A stretch of DNA of 64,000 nt, taken from NCBI GenBank assembly GCA_040880025.1, contig JBBDJD010000013.1, forward strand, positions 551,661-615,660, written 5' to 3'. The DNA is from RCIO01 sp040880025. GTDB lineage: Bacteria > Pseudomonadota > Alphaproteobacteria > Rhizobiales > Rhizobiaceae. Positions 9,995 through 19,556 of the stretch are shown piece by piece; position 1 is the stretch's first letter, and each line of letters opens with the position of its first letter. The translations under genes and the position numbers were made by a program. The notes under the pieces are model-generated. The model did not search any database. It was not told the origin of the DNA and saw nothing but the letters and a program-made list of their open reading frames with translations.

Positions 9995-11126
9995 ATGCGC
10001 GCTGAAATCGAAGTCCTCGTCGACGACATCAAGCAGGCGATCGACCTGCTGAGGAGGCATCTTTGACTGGGATCAGGCTCTCAAAAGGCTCGATTATCTG
10101 AATAGCCGCACCGAGGATTCGTCCCTTTGGGACAATCCCCAGGAAGCCCAGAAGCTGATGCGCGAGCGCCAGATGCTCGAAGACAGCATCACCGCCATCA
10201 AGGGGCTGTCGCAGGCGCTCGACGACAATGTCGAACTGATCGCGCTCGGCGAGGAAGAAGACGACAAGTCCGTCATCACCGACGCCGAGGCGGCGATCCG
10301 CTCGCTGTCGGGCGAAATCCGCGCCCGCCAGGTCGAGACGCTGCTATCCGGCGAAGCCGACGCCAACGACACCTATCTCGAAATCCACGCCGGCGCGGGC
10401 GGCACCGAAAGCCAGGACTGGGCGAACATGCTCTTGCGCATGTACACGCGCTGGGCGGAGCGTCGCGGAATGAAGGTCGAGGTGCTGGAAGTCCATGACG
10501 GTGAGGAAGCCGGCATCAAGTCGGCAACGGTGCTGATCAAGGGTGACAAGGCCTATGGCTGGATGAAGACGGAATCAGGCGTTCACCGCCTGGTCCGCAT
10601 CTCGCCCTATGACAGCAATGCCAGGCGCCATACCTCGTTCGCAAGCGCCTGGGTCTATCCGGTCATCGACGATACGATCGACATCGACATTCCCGATTCC
10701 GACGTTCGCATCGACACCTATCGTTCGTCCGGCGCCGGCGGCCAGCACGTCAATACGACCGATTCCGCTGTCCGCATCACCCATCTGCCGACCGGCATTG
10801 CGGTGGCCTGCCAGGCGGGGCGGTCGCAGCACCAGAACCGGGCCAAGGCCTGGGAGATGCTGCGCTCGCGTCTTTACGAGGAAGAGCTGAAGAAGCGCGA
10901 AGAGGCCGCGAGTGAGACCGAAGCGTCGAAAACCGATATCGGCTGGGGCCACCAGATCAGGTCCTACGTGCTTCAGCCTTATCAGCTCGTGAAGGACCTG
11001 CGCACCGGCGTAGAGAGCACCAATCCGCAGGAAGTTCTCGATGGCGGGCTGGATGACTTCATGGAAGCGGCACTCGCCCGGCGCATTGAAGGCGGTTCAG
11101 GGGCCGAGATCGAAGATATCGAGTAG
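9995..11126 (+). CDS. prfB: Peptide chain release factor 2, with programmed +1 frameshift
   Basis: RF2 releases the peptide at UGA and UAA. The first 23 codons (from the ATG at 9995, MRAEIEVLVDDIKQAIDLLR and RHL) end at an in-frame UGA at 10064-10066. A +1 shift continues as DWDQALKRLDYLNSR and joins the rest of RF2 to 11126, about 376 residues in all. The peptidyl-hydrolysis motif GGQ is in SSGAGGQHVNTT. The codon-recognition tripeptide reads SPY (RISPYDSNARR) where E. coli RF2 has SPF, a form common in alphaproteobacteria. Annotations that start at the internal ATG (10158) would lose about 55 residues. Confidence 0.97.
10052..10067 (+). promoter_or_regulatory. prfB: prfB +1 programmed frameshift site
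   Basis: An internal Shine-Dalgarno-like AGGAGG (10052-10057), three bases, then CTT TGA C (10061-10067). Spacing and slippery codon match the classical RF2 autoregulatory site: low RF2 makes the ribosome pause at UGA and slip from CUU to UUU. Confidence 0.97.
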
Positions 11127-11140
11127 GCGTTGGCTGCGGC

Positions 11141-12478
11141 TCAGAGCAACTGCGCGATCTTGCGTCCGGCCTTGATGAAGCGCAGCGGGTTGATCGCTGT
11201 GCCGCCGCGGCGGATTTCGTAATGCAGGTGTGAGCCCGTTGATCGGCCGCTCGATCCGACCTTTCCGAGTTCCGTGCCGCGCTCGACGGTATCGCCCTGC
11301 TTGACGCTGATCTTCGACATATGGGCGTAGCGCGTCGTCAGCCCGTCGCCATGGTCGATTTCGACCATGCGGCCATAGCCGCCATTCCATCCCGCGGCGA
11401 TGATCGTGCCCCTGCCGGTCGCGCGAACGGAGCGTCCCGAGGGAACGCGAAAGTCGAGGCCGGCATGCATGGCGGGGGTCTTGAGGATCGGGTCACGCCG
11501 AACCCCGAAGGTCGACGAGATCGCGTAGCCCGGGGCAGGGCTGTGGATGGGAAGCAGGGTTGCCTTCTTCTTGAGACCCTCAAGCCGCGTAAGAGCCTCG
11601 TCGAGCGCCTCGACTCTGGTATCGAAGGCACGCTTGTCGTCCACGGCAATCAGTGGACCGCCGATGCCTGATTCGTCGTCTGCTAAGCCAATTCTCTCAT
11701 CGACTTCAAAGCCAGCGTCCGCAAGCGCGTTCGATATCTCGTCGGCGGTGCGGTCCGCGTCCTCGGCCAGCGTCGCAATCCTTGTAATCTGTTCGTCCTC
11801 GATACGTCGCAGGGACTTGTTGATCGCGGCAAAGAGCATGTCGGCCTTGTCGGCATTTGAAGCCGTCGGCACGAAGCTGTGCCGCGTCGACCACAAGGCG
11901 AATTCCGGCGTCGCGTCGGTTTGGCCCGTATCCATCCCCGCGGCGCTGGCGGCCTTGGCCGGCGTTTCAGAATCGATCTCCGCGTGCTTCTGGGGACGGG
12001 GCTGGGGAACCGGGATGTCTTGCGGGAGGAAACCACCGTCCTCTGCCCTGTCGATAATCGGCTGCAGCTTGCCGTGCCGTGAATAGAGCTGCGACTGCCG
12101 CTGAAGCAGTTCCGAAACCTTGGTTTCCATGAGGCGCTGGTCGAGAAGCTGCCGGCTGGTAATGCGGTCGACCTGTGCGCGCAGCGCTGAAATTCGGTCT
12201 TCGTAGGATTGCTGGAGCCTTGCCTGCCGCGCGATGCTGGCGCCGATCAGGTCGTCGCGCAGGACCAGATAGGAGGTGGCGAGCAAATAACCGATGGCAA
12301 CGGCGGACAAAATGGAGCCGACCACAGCGGCCAGCCATGGCCGGATCGTGAAATGGCGGATGTCGTCACCGCGCGCGATGATGACCGTGTGCGGTTCCCG
12401 GCGTTTTCCGAAGACGGCTGATTGAGGCTTGTGCTGCAAAACGACGCCACCTGACGCTACTGCAAATCGAGATGGCAT
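11141..12478 (-). CDS. M23 family murein endopeptidase, membrane-anchored
   Basis: A 445-residue LytM-type protein. One membrane segment lies at about residues 48-70 (WLAAVVGSILSAVAIGYLLA). A coiled-coil stretch follows (RQARLQQSYEDRISALRAQV onward), then a variable linker. The C-terminal M23 domain keeps the zinc and catalytic residues: HAGLDF (HxxxD) and HLHYE (HxH), so it is probably an active endopeptidase rather than an EnvC-like activator. The start ATG at 12478 gives a cytoplasmic N-terminus of about 45 residues. It converges on prfB with only 14 bp between them. Confidence 0.92.
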   Translation of the reverse strand: MPSRFAVASGGVVLQHKPQSAVFGKRREPHTVIIARGDDIRHFTIRPWLAAVVGSILSAVAIGYLLATSYLVLRDDLIGASIARQARLQQSYEDRISALRAQVDRITSRQLLDQRLMETKVSELLQRQSQLYSRHGKLQPIIDRAEDGGFLPQDIPVPQPRPQKHAEIDSETPAKAASAAGMDTGQTDATPEFALWSTRHSFVPTASNADKADMLFAAINKSLRRIEDEQITRIATLAEDADRTADEISNALADAGFEVDERIGLADDESGIGGPLIAVDDKRAFDTRVEALDEALTRLEGLKKKATLLPIHSPAPGYAISSTFGVRRDPILKTPAMHAGLDFRVPSGRSVRATGRGTIIAAGWNGGYGRMVEIDHGDGLTTRYAHMSKISVKQGDTVERGTELGKVGSSGRSTGSHLHYEIRRGGTAINPLRFIKAGRKIAQLL

Positions 12479-12580
12479 TACACAATGTTAGGGTTAACAA
12501 AGCTTTGCGCGATCAGCTCGCCGGCCGCCAATTTGATGGTATCTGCCAAGTGCTAAGATGTGGGTTGCCGCCGTCCGACG

Positions 12581-13048
12581 CTAAATGGCTCGTACAGTGT
12601 CCAATACCGCTTCGGCATGGCCGGGAACCCGGACCTTCGGCCAAATCATGGCGATTCGGCCGTCCTCACCGATCAGAAATGTCGTGCGCACGACGCCCAT
12701 ATATGTACGGCCATACATGCTCTTTTCGGCCCAGACGCCATAGGCTTCAAGGACCTTTTTGTCTTCGTCGGACACCAGATCGATAGTGATGCCGTGCTTG
12801 GCCTTGAATTTGTCATGGCTTTTGGGGCTGTCCGGCGACAGGCCGACGATTGTGACCCCGGCCTTGGCGAATTCGTCCTTAAGTTCCGAAAAACCTATTG
12901 CTTCGGCGGTGCAACCGCTGGTGTCGTCCTTGGGATAGAAGAACAGCACCACCGGCTTGCCGCGCCGATCAGACAGTTTGAACCTGCCGCCGCCGTCGCG
13001 TGGTAACTCGAAATCCGGTGCGAAGTCGCCTTGCGCCAGTTCAGCCAT
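12581..13048 (-). CDS. bcp: Thioredoxin-dependent peroxiredoxin, Bcp/PrxQ type, single Cys
   Basis: A 155-residue peroxidase reducing hydrogen peroxide and organic peroxides. The peroxidatic Cys is in KDDTSGCTAEAIGF; family landmarks GKPVVLFFYPKDD and VVRTTFLIGEDGRI are present. The resolving Cys found five residues later in E. coli Bcp is replaced by Ile, and the protein has no other Cys, so it must work by a one-Cys mechanism with an external reductant. The frame is open to 13132, but the ATG at 13048 (MAELAQGDFAPDF) fits the family start and has AAAGG upstream. Confidence 0.94.
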   Translation of the reverse strand: MAELAQGDFAPDFELPRDGGGRFKLSDRRGKPVVLFFYPKDDTSGCTAEAIGFSELKDEFAKAGVTIVGLSPDSPKSHDKFKAKHGITIDLVSDEDKKVLEAYGVWAEKSMYGRTYMGVVRTTFLIGEDGRIAMIWPKVRVPGHAEAVLDTVRAI

Positions 13049-13148
13049 GTCTTTGCCTTTGTTGGAAAATAGTGAGCAGTCGAGCAGCGTGCGGCAGATA
13101 TAATGCTCGTGTGAGATTCGTCCACCGCCCATTTGGAATCGCTAACCG

Positions 13149-16100
13149 TTGAAAGAGCCGGTCCCCAAACACGAGAAGATCCGCTTCCGAAAGCGCGATG
13201 TCGCGGGATGGCATGCATATCCATCGGCGACTGGCGCATCGCTGCCGGCCCGGCCGCGCCTGGTTCCGCGGTGGGTAACGCAATCGCTGAAGTGGCTCGC
13301 CTTCGGCTCCGTCGCGCTTATTGTCGGGATCGTTGCGCTGCTTGTTGTCATCCCGTCCTCCGGCATCGAAAGCGAATGGCTGCGCGCCGAAGCCGAACGC
13401 GCCGTTGCGCGGCTGACAGGCGATAGGATGGACGCCAGGATTGGCCGCACCACGCTGGCGCTGGACCGGCGGTACTTCCTGGCTATCGGAATAGACGATC
13501 TGGCGGTAGCCGAACCGGGTTCGGACATCCAACTTGCCCGCGCCGGGCGGCTCGGATTCGGTGTTCGCTTCTGGCCATTGCTGGCCGGGCGGGTGGAAAT
13601 CGGTTCCGCGACCTTGTCGGACGCCCACATCGCGGTCCCCGCGGGCATTGCCGCGCCGGGGAAGGCCACGGCTCTAACCGGGCCAGACGGACTGATCGAT
13701 CCGGACAAGCTCGTGGATGCGGTGTTTGCCGGGTTCGATCAACTGGTCGCCCGTGTCGGCCCGCTCGGCATCGAAACCGTGCGAATGCGCAATGTGGAAC
13801 TCACGGTCGGAGGCAGCGGCCCCGATGGAATGCCGATTACCATCGTCGACGCGCAACTCTCACATACCGGCGGTGGGGGGATCGAGATCACTGGTCAGCT
13901 CGCCGCGTTCGACCATTCGATATCGTTGTCCGGCGAAGGGTTGTCCGCTGGCGGCGAAACGGCGCAGTTCAGCGTCGAGGCGACCGTTGCCGATAACGGC
14001 AAGACCTATGAACTGGGCGGCAAAAGGCCGGAGGCTCGCAGTTTCGTCCATTTCGGGGAGATTTCCCTCAAGGTCGATGGTCGGGCATCGGACAACCTCG
14101 GACCGGCGAGCATAACGGTCACCGCGTCGGCAGCGGAGTCTGACGTTACGGTTGGGCTCAACCCCGAATTGCAGGCCAGCGCTACGGCAGTCGCGAAACT
14201 GACACGCGGCGCCGGCGCACTGTGGATCGACCGTTTGGAACTCAATGCGGCGCGATCGAAGCTCGCGTTCAGCGGCCTTGTGACGCCACAGCCCGAGACC
14301 GGCGACGGCGAGAACGGTCCGACATATGCCTTCAGGGTGATCGGCCCACAAATCAACATCTCGCCCGTTGGCTCCCCGGAGCCGGCGCTGGCGGCGATTG
14401 CTCGCCTCGGCGGATGGATTTCCCGTGACGGACGGCGGATCGTTGCCAGCGAGATCAACGTGGCCACGGGGCAGGGCGAGGTAATCGGATCCGGTGCGAT
14501 GGAAATTGTTGCCGGCAAGTCGCCGGGGATTTCGCTTGCGATCGCGGTTGCCCAGATGCCGGTCAGCCACGCCAAAAACCTGTGGCCATTCTTTGCCGCG
14601 CCGGGGGCGCGGCGCTGGGCGCTGGCAAATGTGTTCGGCGGCAGGGTGGAAAACAGCCGGCTGCTGCTTCGGGTCGAGCCGGGGCGGCTGGGCGACGGCA
14701 CGCCGCTGAATGCCGACGAGGTTTCCGGCCATTTCGAAATCAGCGACACCCGCTTCGATGTGGCGGGGGCCATTCCGCCGATGCGCGACGCAATCGGCAC
14801 CATCGATTTCGCCGGAACCGATGTCGATATCGCCCTCAAATCGGGCACCGTCTTCACCGAGAGTGGCCGCACGCTGGATGCCCGCAACGGAACGCTCGTC
14901 ATAAACGATGCGCATATCAAGCCGCTGATCGGGGAGGTCGATATCGAGATCGACGGCGCCGCGGCGGCGGTGACCGAAGTGGCCGGATACAATCCGATCA
15001 ACCTGTCGCGCTACCTGCCGATTTCGCCCAACGGCATCAGCGGGACTGCCAAAGGGCGTGTGTTGGCAAGCGTCCCGCTGCAGGACGACATTGCCGCCGA
15101 GGACCTCGATTGGCATCTTGAGCTGAACTATGAAGGGCTGTCGCTGGCCGAACCATATGAAGGCCAACGCATAGAAGACGCCAAGGGCACGATCGTCGCC
15201 GACCCGGACCGCGCCGATTTCGTGGCCGAGGCCAGGCTGAACGGAATTCGCGGCGAGCTTACGCTCTCCGAACCCCTTGGCGCCGACAAGTCGACGCGAA
15301 AGCGCCAGGCCCGGCTTTTCCTCGAGCCGGGCGATGCCGACAAGCTGTTCGACGGGCTGTCTGCCATGGTCACCGGTCCGCTCACCATCGATGTCGAGCA
15401 GCTCGGTCCGGGCAGGGAGAAGGTGCATGTCGATCTCTCGCGCGCGTCGCTGACGCTGCCCTGGATCGGCTGGGCCAAGGACAAGGGCGTTTCCGCCGTC
15501 GCCGACTTTGTCATGAACCGCGACGGCGAAACCACGGAACTGACCGGCTTCAAGCTCGCCGGCGATGGCTTTGGCGGATCGGGATCGCTGACTGTCGATG
15601 AACGCGGGCTGCTGAACGCCCGGTTCGGCGCCCTGGCCTTCGGCCCCGGCGACAATATCGCCATGGGAATCGACCGCGCGGGCAAAAGCTACAAGATCAG
15701 CGTTTCGGGGCAGACGCTGGATGCGCGCTTCCTGATCAAGGAGTTTGGATCGGTTCTGTCCGGCCCGGCGGCGGGCGGCGGGGAGGGCGGCTCCACCTCC
15801 GTCAACGTCAATGCGGAAGTGTCGGAAGTGACCGGCTTCGGCGGCGAGACCCTGGTTGGCGCGAAGCTCGCCTATTCCGATTCGACGAGCAAGGTGCCCG
15901 GCATACGCGTCTCCGCGTCCACGCCTCAGGGCGCGCGGGCAACGATTGTCGATGCTTCCGCCAGCGGGTCGCGCAAGGTCGAAGTCAAGGCTGACGATGC
16001 CGGTGCGCTGCTGCGGTTCCTCGATATCTACGACAAGCTTGGAGGCGGCCGCGCCGCGCTGAGTCTGGCCGGCGCATCGGGATCCCCTCTGCGGGGGCGG

Positions 16101-16568
16101 CTCGAGATGCGCGAATTCACGCTTATCGAGGAAACGCGGCTTCAATCCATGGTCAGCCGTGCTCCTCCCGGTGCGGAACGCTCGCTCAACGATGCCGTCA
16201 AACGCGATGTCGATGTTTCGCGGGCGCGTTTCGAACGCGGCTCTGCCAGTATCGAAATGGGCAAGGACTATCTCACAGTCGCGGACGGCGTGGTGAGCGG
16301 ACCGTCGGTCGGTTCGACTTTTCAGGGAACTGTGTTCGACGCCAATGGCAACATGGCCATCAGCGGCACTTTCCTGCCTGCCTATGGCATCAACCGCCTC
16401 TTTGGTGAAATACCGCTGCTCGGCCAGGTTCTGGGCAATGGCCGCGGTGGCGGACTGATCGGCATTACCTACCGATTGTATGGTCCTGCAGGATCGCCAC
16501 AGCTCGAAGTCAATCCGCTTTCGATCGTGGCGCCCGGCATCTTCCGGTCGATATTCGAATATCGCTAG
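13149..16568 (+). CDS. AsmA-like envelope protein (DUF3971/AsmA C-terminal region)
   Basis: A very long (1139-residue) protein with one N-terminal membrane segment (about residues 49-70, WLAFGSVALIVGIVALLVVI) followed by a large beta-rich periplasmic part. The repeated short motifs and the C-terminal end (GTFLPAYGINRLFGEIPLLG, GSPQLEVNPLSIVAPGIFR) are typical of the YhdP/AsmA superfamily, proposed to form bridges for phospholipid transport between membranes. The start shown is a TTG at 13149; no better in-frame ATG lies before the membrane segment. It is divergent from bcp and overlaps the 3' end of the convergent antiporter gene by four bases. Confidence 0.85.
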   Translation: MKEPVPKHEKIRFRKRDVAGWHAYPSATGASLPARPRLVPRWVTQSLKWLAFGSVALIVGIVALLVVIPSSGIESEWLRAEAERAVARLTGDRMDARIGRTTLALDRRYFLAIGIDDLAVAEPGSDIQLARAGRLGFGVRFWPLLAGRVEIGSATLSDAHIAVPAGIAAPGKATALTGPDGLIDPDKLVDAVFAGFDQLVARVGPLGIETVRMRNVELTVGGSGPDGMPITIVDAQLSHTGGGGIEITGQLAAFDHSISLSGEGLSAGGETAQFSVEATVADNGKTYELGGKRPEARSFVHFGEISLKVDGRASDNLGPASITVTASAAESDVTVGLNPELQASATAVAKLTRGAGALWIDRLELNAARSKLAFSGLVTPQPETGDGENGPTYAFRVIGPQINISPVGSPEPALAAIARLGGWISRDGRRIVASEINVATGQGEVIGSGAMEIVAGKSPGISLAIAVAQMPVSHAKNLWPFFAAPGARRWALANVFGGRVENSRLLLRVEPGRLGDGTPLNADEVSGHFEISDTRFDVAGAIPPMRDAIGTIDFAGTDVDIALKSGTVFTESGRTLDARNGTLVINDAHIKPLIGEVDIEIDGAAAAVTEVAGYNPINLSRYLPISPNGISGTAKGRVLASVPLQDDIAAEDLDWHLELNYEGLSLAEPYEGQRIEDAKGTIVADPDRADFVAEARLNGIRGELTLSEPLGADKSTRKRQARLFLEPGDADKLFDGLSAMVTGPLTIDVEQLGPGREKVHVDLSRASLTLPWIGWAKDKGVSAVADFVMNRDGETTELTGFKLAGDGFGGSGSLTVDERGLLNARFGALAFGPGDNIAMGIDRAGKSYKISVSGQTLDARFLIKEFGSVLSGPAAGGGEGGSTSVNVNAEVSEVTGFGGETLVGAKLAYSDSTSKVPGIRVSASTPQGARATIVDASASGSRKVEVKADDAGALLRFLDIYDKLGGGRAALSLAGASGSPLRGRLEMREFTLIEETRLQSMVSRAPPGAERSLNDAVKRDVDVSRARFERGSASIEMGKDYLTVADGVVSGPSVGSTFQGTVFDANGNMAISGTFLPAYGINRLFGEIPLLGQVLGNGRGGGLIGITYRLYGPAGSPQLEVNPLSIVAPGIFRSIFEYR

Positions 16569-18427
16569 GAGGGCTCCCGGCCGTCTTCCGCCGGTCTCTT
16601 TTCGGCGTCTCCGCCCCGCAACAGATCTTCCGTTTCCTCGTTCAAGGCCCGTCCTGCCCGGCGCGGTGTCGAAAGCGGCGCCGGGACCGGCGTGTTCCGC
16701 TGCAGGAGGCCTGTGCCGGCATAGATGTCGCCCGCAACCTGCAACTGCAGCCGTTCGGCGTCGCGGCTGCGGACATCATCCAAGATTTCCTCCGCCTCTT
16801 CGTCGGGGACGCCGAGTGTCTCCAGTGTAGCCTCGGCAAAGCTTAGGGCCGATTCAAGCGTTTCTCTTATCTGGTATTCGACGCCGGCCTTGATCAGCCT
16901 GATCGCCGCGCCGCGGTCGAAGGCTCGCGACAGCACCTTGGTCAAGGGGAATTCCATTTGCGCCATCTCGGCGATCTTCACCGCGGCGTCGGGCTGATCG
17001 ATGCAGATCAGGATCGCCTCGGCGTGGTTCGCTCCGGCGGCATGCAGGATTTCCGGCCGTGTGCCGTCGCCGTAATAGACCTTGAAGCCGAAATCGGCCG
17101 CCGCCTGGATCATCTCGACATCGTTGTCGATGATGGAGACATCGACGCCCCGCAACAGTAGCGGCTGGCTGACGATCTGGCCGAAGCGGCCGAAGCCGAT
17201 CACAAGCACCCGGCCTCTGAGGTCGGCAGCCGCTTCAACGCCTTCAAGCGATACCTCGTCCTGTGGCAGCACGAAACGCAGGCCCATGACCAGGAACGGC
17301 GTCAGCGCGATGGACAGGATCACGGTCGCCGTCATTGCCGCGTTGGTCTCGCCATCCAGAATGCCGGTACTGGTCGCCGCGGCATAGAGCACGAAGGCGA
17401 ATTCGCCGCCCTGTGCCATCAGGGCGGCTCGCGTCAGCGCCGTGCGATGGGATGCCTTCAGCACGCGGGCGATCAGGTAAATCGCAATTCCCTTGGCGAT
17501 CATGAACGCCACGACAAGCCCGATGATCAGCGGCCAGCTTGCCGCAATCACCGACAGGTCGAGCGACATGCCGACGCCGAGGAAGAAAAGGCCGAGCAGA
17601 ATGCCGCGGAACGGTTCGACGTCGGCCTCGAGCTGGTGGCGGAAAGTGGATTCCGACAGAAGGACGCCTGCCAGGAAGGCGCCCATCGCCATCGACAGAC
17701 CGCCAAGCTGCATGGCCAGCGCGGCGCCCAGCACGACCAGAAGCGCGGCGGCCGTCATCACCTCGCGCGCATGGGCTTCGGCCAGAATGCGGAACATCGG
17801 ATTGAGCAGCCAGCGTCCGGCCGCCACGAGCGCGGCGACGGAGCCAAGCGCGATGCCGATCGAGGTCCAGCGTTCGGCCATGGTCGTCTCTTCGCCGCCG
17901 GGCGCCAGGAAGGCGATCAGCGCCAGAAGCGGGACGATCATCAGGTCTTCCATCAGCAGGATGGAGACGACCTTCTGGCCGCTATCGGTCGCGGTTTCGC
18001 CGCGCTCTTCCAGTATCTGCATGACGATGGCCGTGGATGACAGCACGAAGCCCGAAGCGCCGACGAAGGCGACAAGCGGCGACAGGCCGAAGGCGATCCC
18101 CACCAATGTCAGCACGAACGCGCAGACCGCGACCTGTATGGCGCCGAGGCCGAAGATCGCCCGCCTCAGGCCCCACAGCCGCGACGGCTGCATCTCCAGA
18201 CCGATGATGAAGAGGAACATCACCACGCCAAGTTCGGCGACGTGAAGCACCGCCTCCGGATCGGAGAAAAGGCCAAGACCAAACGGCCCGATGATCAGGC
18301 CTGCCGTCAGGTAGCCGAGAACCGAACCCAGCCCGATACGCTTGAAGATGGGCACAGCCACGACGCCCGCCGCCAGCAGCGCGACAACCTGAACGAGATC
18401 ACCGCTGGCGGCCGCTTCGGTTGCCAT
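16565..18427 (-). CDS. Kef-type monovalent cation:proton antiporter (CPA2) with RCK/TrkA-N domain
   Basis: A 620-residue inner-membrane protein. About twelve membrane segments fill residues 10-390, with FKRIGLGSVLGYLTAGLIIG and the functional-site region LLMEDLMIVPLLAL. A Rossmann RCK domain follows (RVLVIGFGRFGQIV, DNDVEMIQAAADFGFKVYYG), which binds nucleotide and gates the transporter. The tail is charged and unstructured. The family includes KefB/KefC potassium efflux systems controlled by glutathione adducts; whether that control exists here is not shown. Start MATEAAASGD at 18427. Confidence 0.92.
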   Translation of the reverse strand: MATEAAASGDLVQVVALLAAGVVAVPIFKRIGLGSVLGYLTAGLIIGPFGLGLFSDPEAVLHVAELGVVMFLFIIGLEMQPSRLWGLRRAIFGLGAIQVAVCAFVLTLVGIAFGLSPLVAFVGASGFVLSSTAIVMQILEERGETATDSGQKVVSILLMEDLMIVPLLALIAFLAPGGEETTMAERWTSIGIALGSVAALVAAGRWLLNPMFRILAEAHAREVMTAAALLVVLGAALAMQLGGLSMAMGAFLAGVLLSESTFRHQLEADVEPFRGILLGLFFLGVGMSLDLSVIAASWPLIIGLVVAFMIAKGIAIYLIARVLKASHRTALTRAALMAQGGEFAFVLYAAATSTGILDGETNAAMTATVILSIALTPFLVMGLRFVLPQDEVSLEGVEAAADLRGRVLVIGFGRFGQIVSQPLLLRGVDVSIIDNDVEMIQAAADFGFKVYYGDGTRPEILHAAGANHAEAILICIDQPDAAVKIAEMAQMEFPLTKVLSRAFDRGAAIRLIKAGVEYQIRETLESALSFAEATLETLGVPDEEAEEILDDVRSRDAERLQLQVAGDIYAGTGLLQRNTPVPAPLSTPRRAGRALNEETEDLLRGGDAEKRPAEDGREPS

Positions 18428-18813
18428 GGAATTCGCCCCTCTGGTTGCGCGTTGCGCGACGCATCACGTCCGGTCAGCGGTTTATTTCAGCCGCGAAACC
18501 GAAACACAAGCCGCACGCCGTGAACCTGACCGTATGGCGGGGAGCGTTGATTGAGGGTGCGATCATGATCAGGGCGGTGATGAGAACGAGGCGCAAGAGG
18601 CGACCTGCTTTCACGGGCGGAATAGGGACAGCAAGACTTATCGCCTCTTTGACGCGGCTTGTCGGCCGTTGCGCGGGTTTTCGCAGGTCACAGATGTTCC
18701 GAGCCACTGTGCTTTTTCTTGAACGGAAAATGAACTCTTGTGACAGATTGCGTTCAACAAAGGAGCAATACAAACGGATCGTCAAAACAACACAGCTCGA
18801 GAGGAGAACTGAA
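18428..18813 (+). other. Intergenic region upstream of an unknown exported protein
   Basis: 386 bp between the divergent antiporter and the exported protein. The frame continuing upstream of the latter lacks the composition of a gene. The last 100 bases are clearly less GC-rich than the surroundings and probably contain the promoter, but I see no clear -35/-10 pair. Confidence 0.5.
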
Positions 18814-19443
18814 ATGAACATGTTTTTGAAAGCCACGGTTACCGCAGTCTCGCTGATGGTCGCCACGTCAGCCTACGCCGCCAGCAATTTCGAAAAGATC
18901 GACATGGTCAAAGAGGGCGTTGACATCACGCCTTTCATCGTCAGGGCCGATTCAGGCGGCTACCCTGGCTATGAAAACTCCAACAACAAGCACACTTTCT
19001 CTGTCCGTGTGTTCGCCAAGGGGAAGGGCAACAAGAATATCTTTGCCGCAGGCATCGGCAACAAGTCGGGCATGTCATTTGTCGAAGTGATGGGGCCTGG
19101 CGATGGCGATTGGCTCTTCAGCCAGTGGACCCCCACAGGAGATGATGGCTGGGGCGTCTACAAGAAGAGCATTGCGTTCGACGCCAAGCCGTCCGAGATC
19201 GAGTGGCAAAGATCTCCGACCTATGCCTGCAAGACCAACATGAATAATAAAATTGCCGCGGGCAAAACCAGGAGCTGGGTGCTCAATCGCGAATGGACCG
19301 TCCAGGCTCACGCCCTGATCCGCTTTTACGCCGCCGCGGCGCCCAAGAGCAGCATCAAGAAGCGCAAATTTTCTGACGGTGGCCAGACCCGTCAGAAGAA
19401 TATCGTCTATCCGGTCAACGTGAAGTGCCGCGAGGCGCTCTGA
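18814..19443 (+). CDS. Unknown exported protein
   Basis: 209 residues. A clear signal peptide (MNMFLKATVTAVSLMVATSA then YA, cut after about residue 22) points to the periplasm or outside. The mature part has two Cys (in PTYACKTN and at the end, VKCREAL), which could form a disulfide, and Gly/Asn/Trp-rich turns (FAAGIGNKSGMSFVEVMG, GDGDWLFSQWTP) suggesting a beta-sheet fold. I do not recognise the family. The start is supported by GAGGAG at 18801-18806. GC content is lower than in neighbouring genes (31 of 60 bases in one sampled line). It lies beside a decayed hisS fragment in what looks like an accessory pocket. Confidence 0.8.
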   Translation: MNMFLKATVTAVSLMVATSAYAASNFEKIDMVKEGVDITPFIVRADSGGYPGYENSNNKHTFSVRVFAKGKGNKNIFAAGIGNKSGMSFVEVMGPGDGDWLFSQWTPTGDDGWGVYKKSIAFDAKPSEIEWQRSPTYACKTNMNNKIAAGKTRSWVLNREWTVQAHALIRFYAAAAPKSSIKKRKFSDGGQTRQKNIVYPVNVKCREAL

Positions 19444-19456
19444 TCGGGGCGGGCAT

Positions 19457-19490
19457 CGAACATCTGGCAGGCTAGCCCGCCAGATGTTCG
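19457..19490. terminator. Strong hairpin after the unknown exported protein
   Basis: Perfect 12-bp inverted repeat CGAACATCTGGC / GCCAGATGTTCG around ten bases that extend the stem (GGC ... GCC). There is no T-run, so it is either a terminator lacking a U-tract or an RNA-stabilising 3' end. Confidence 0.55.
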
Positions 19491-19556
19491 CCTTGCCGTC
19501 AAACGCCAGACCGTTTGGGTACGCATCAATATTCTATCACCAGGAAGATGCGTTTC

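Noticed and set aside
13860..16145. 761-codon minus-strand frame
   Set aside because: Antisense shadow of the AsmA-like gene; composition reflects high third-position GC and no motif is recognisable.
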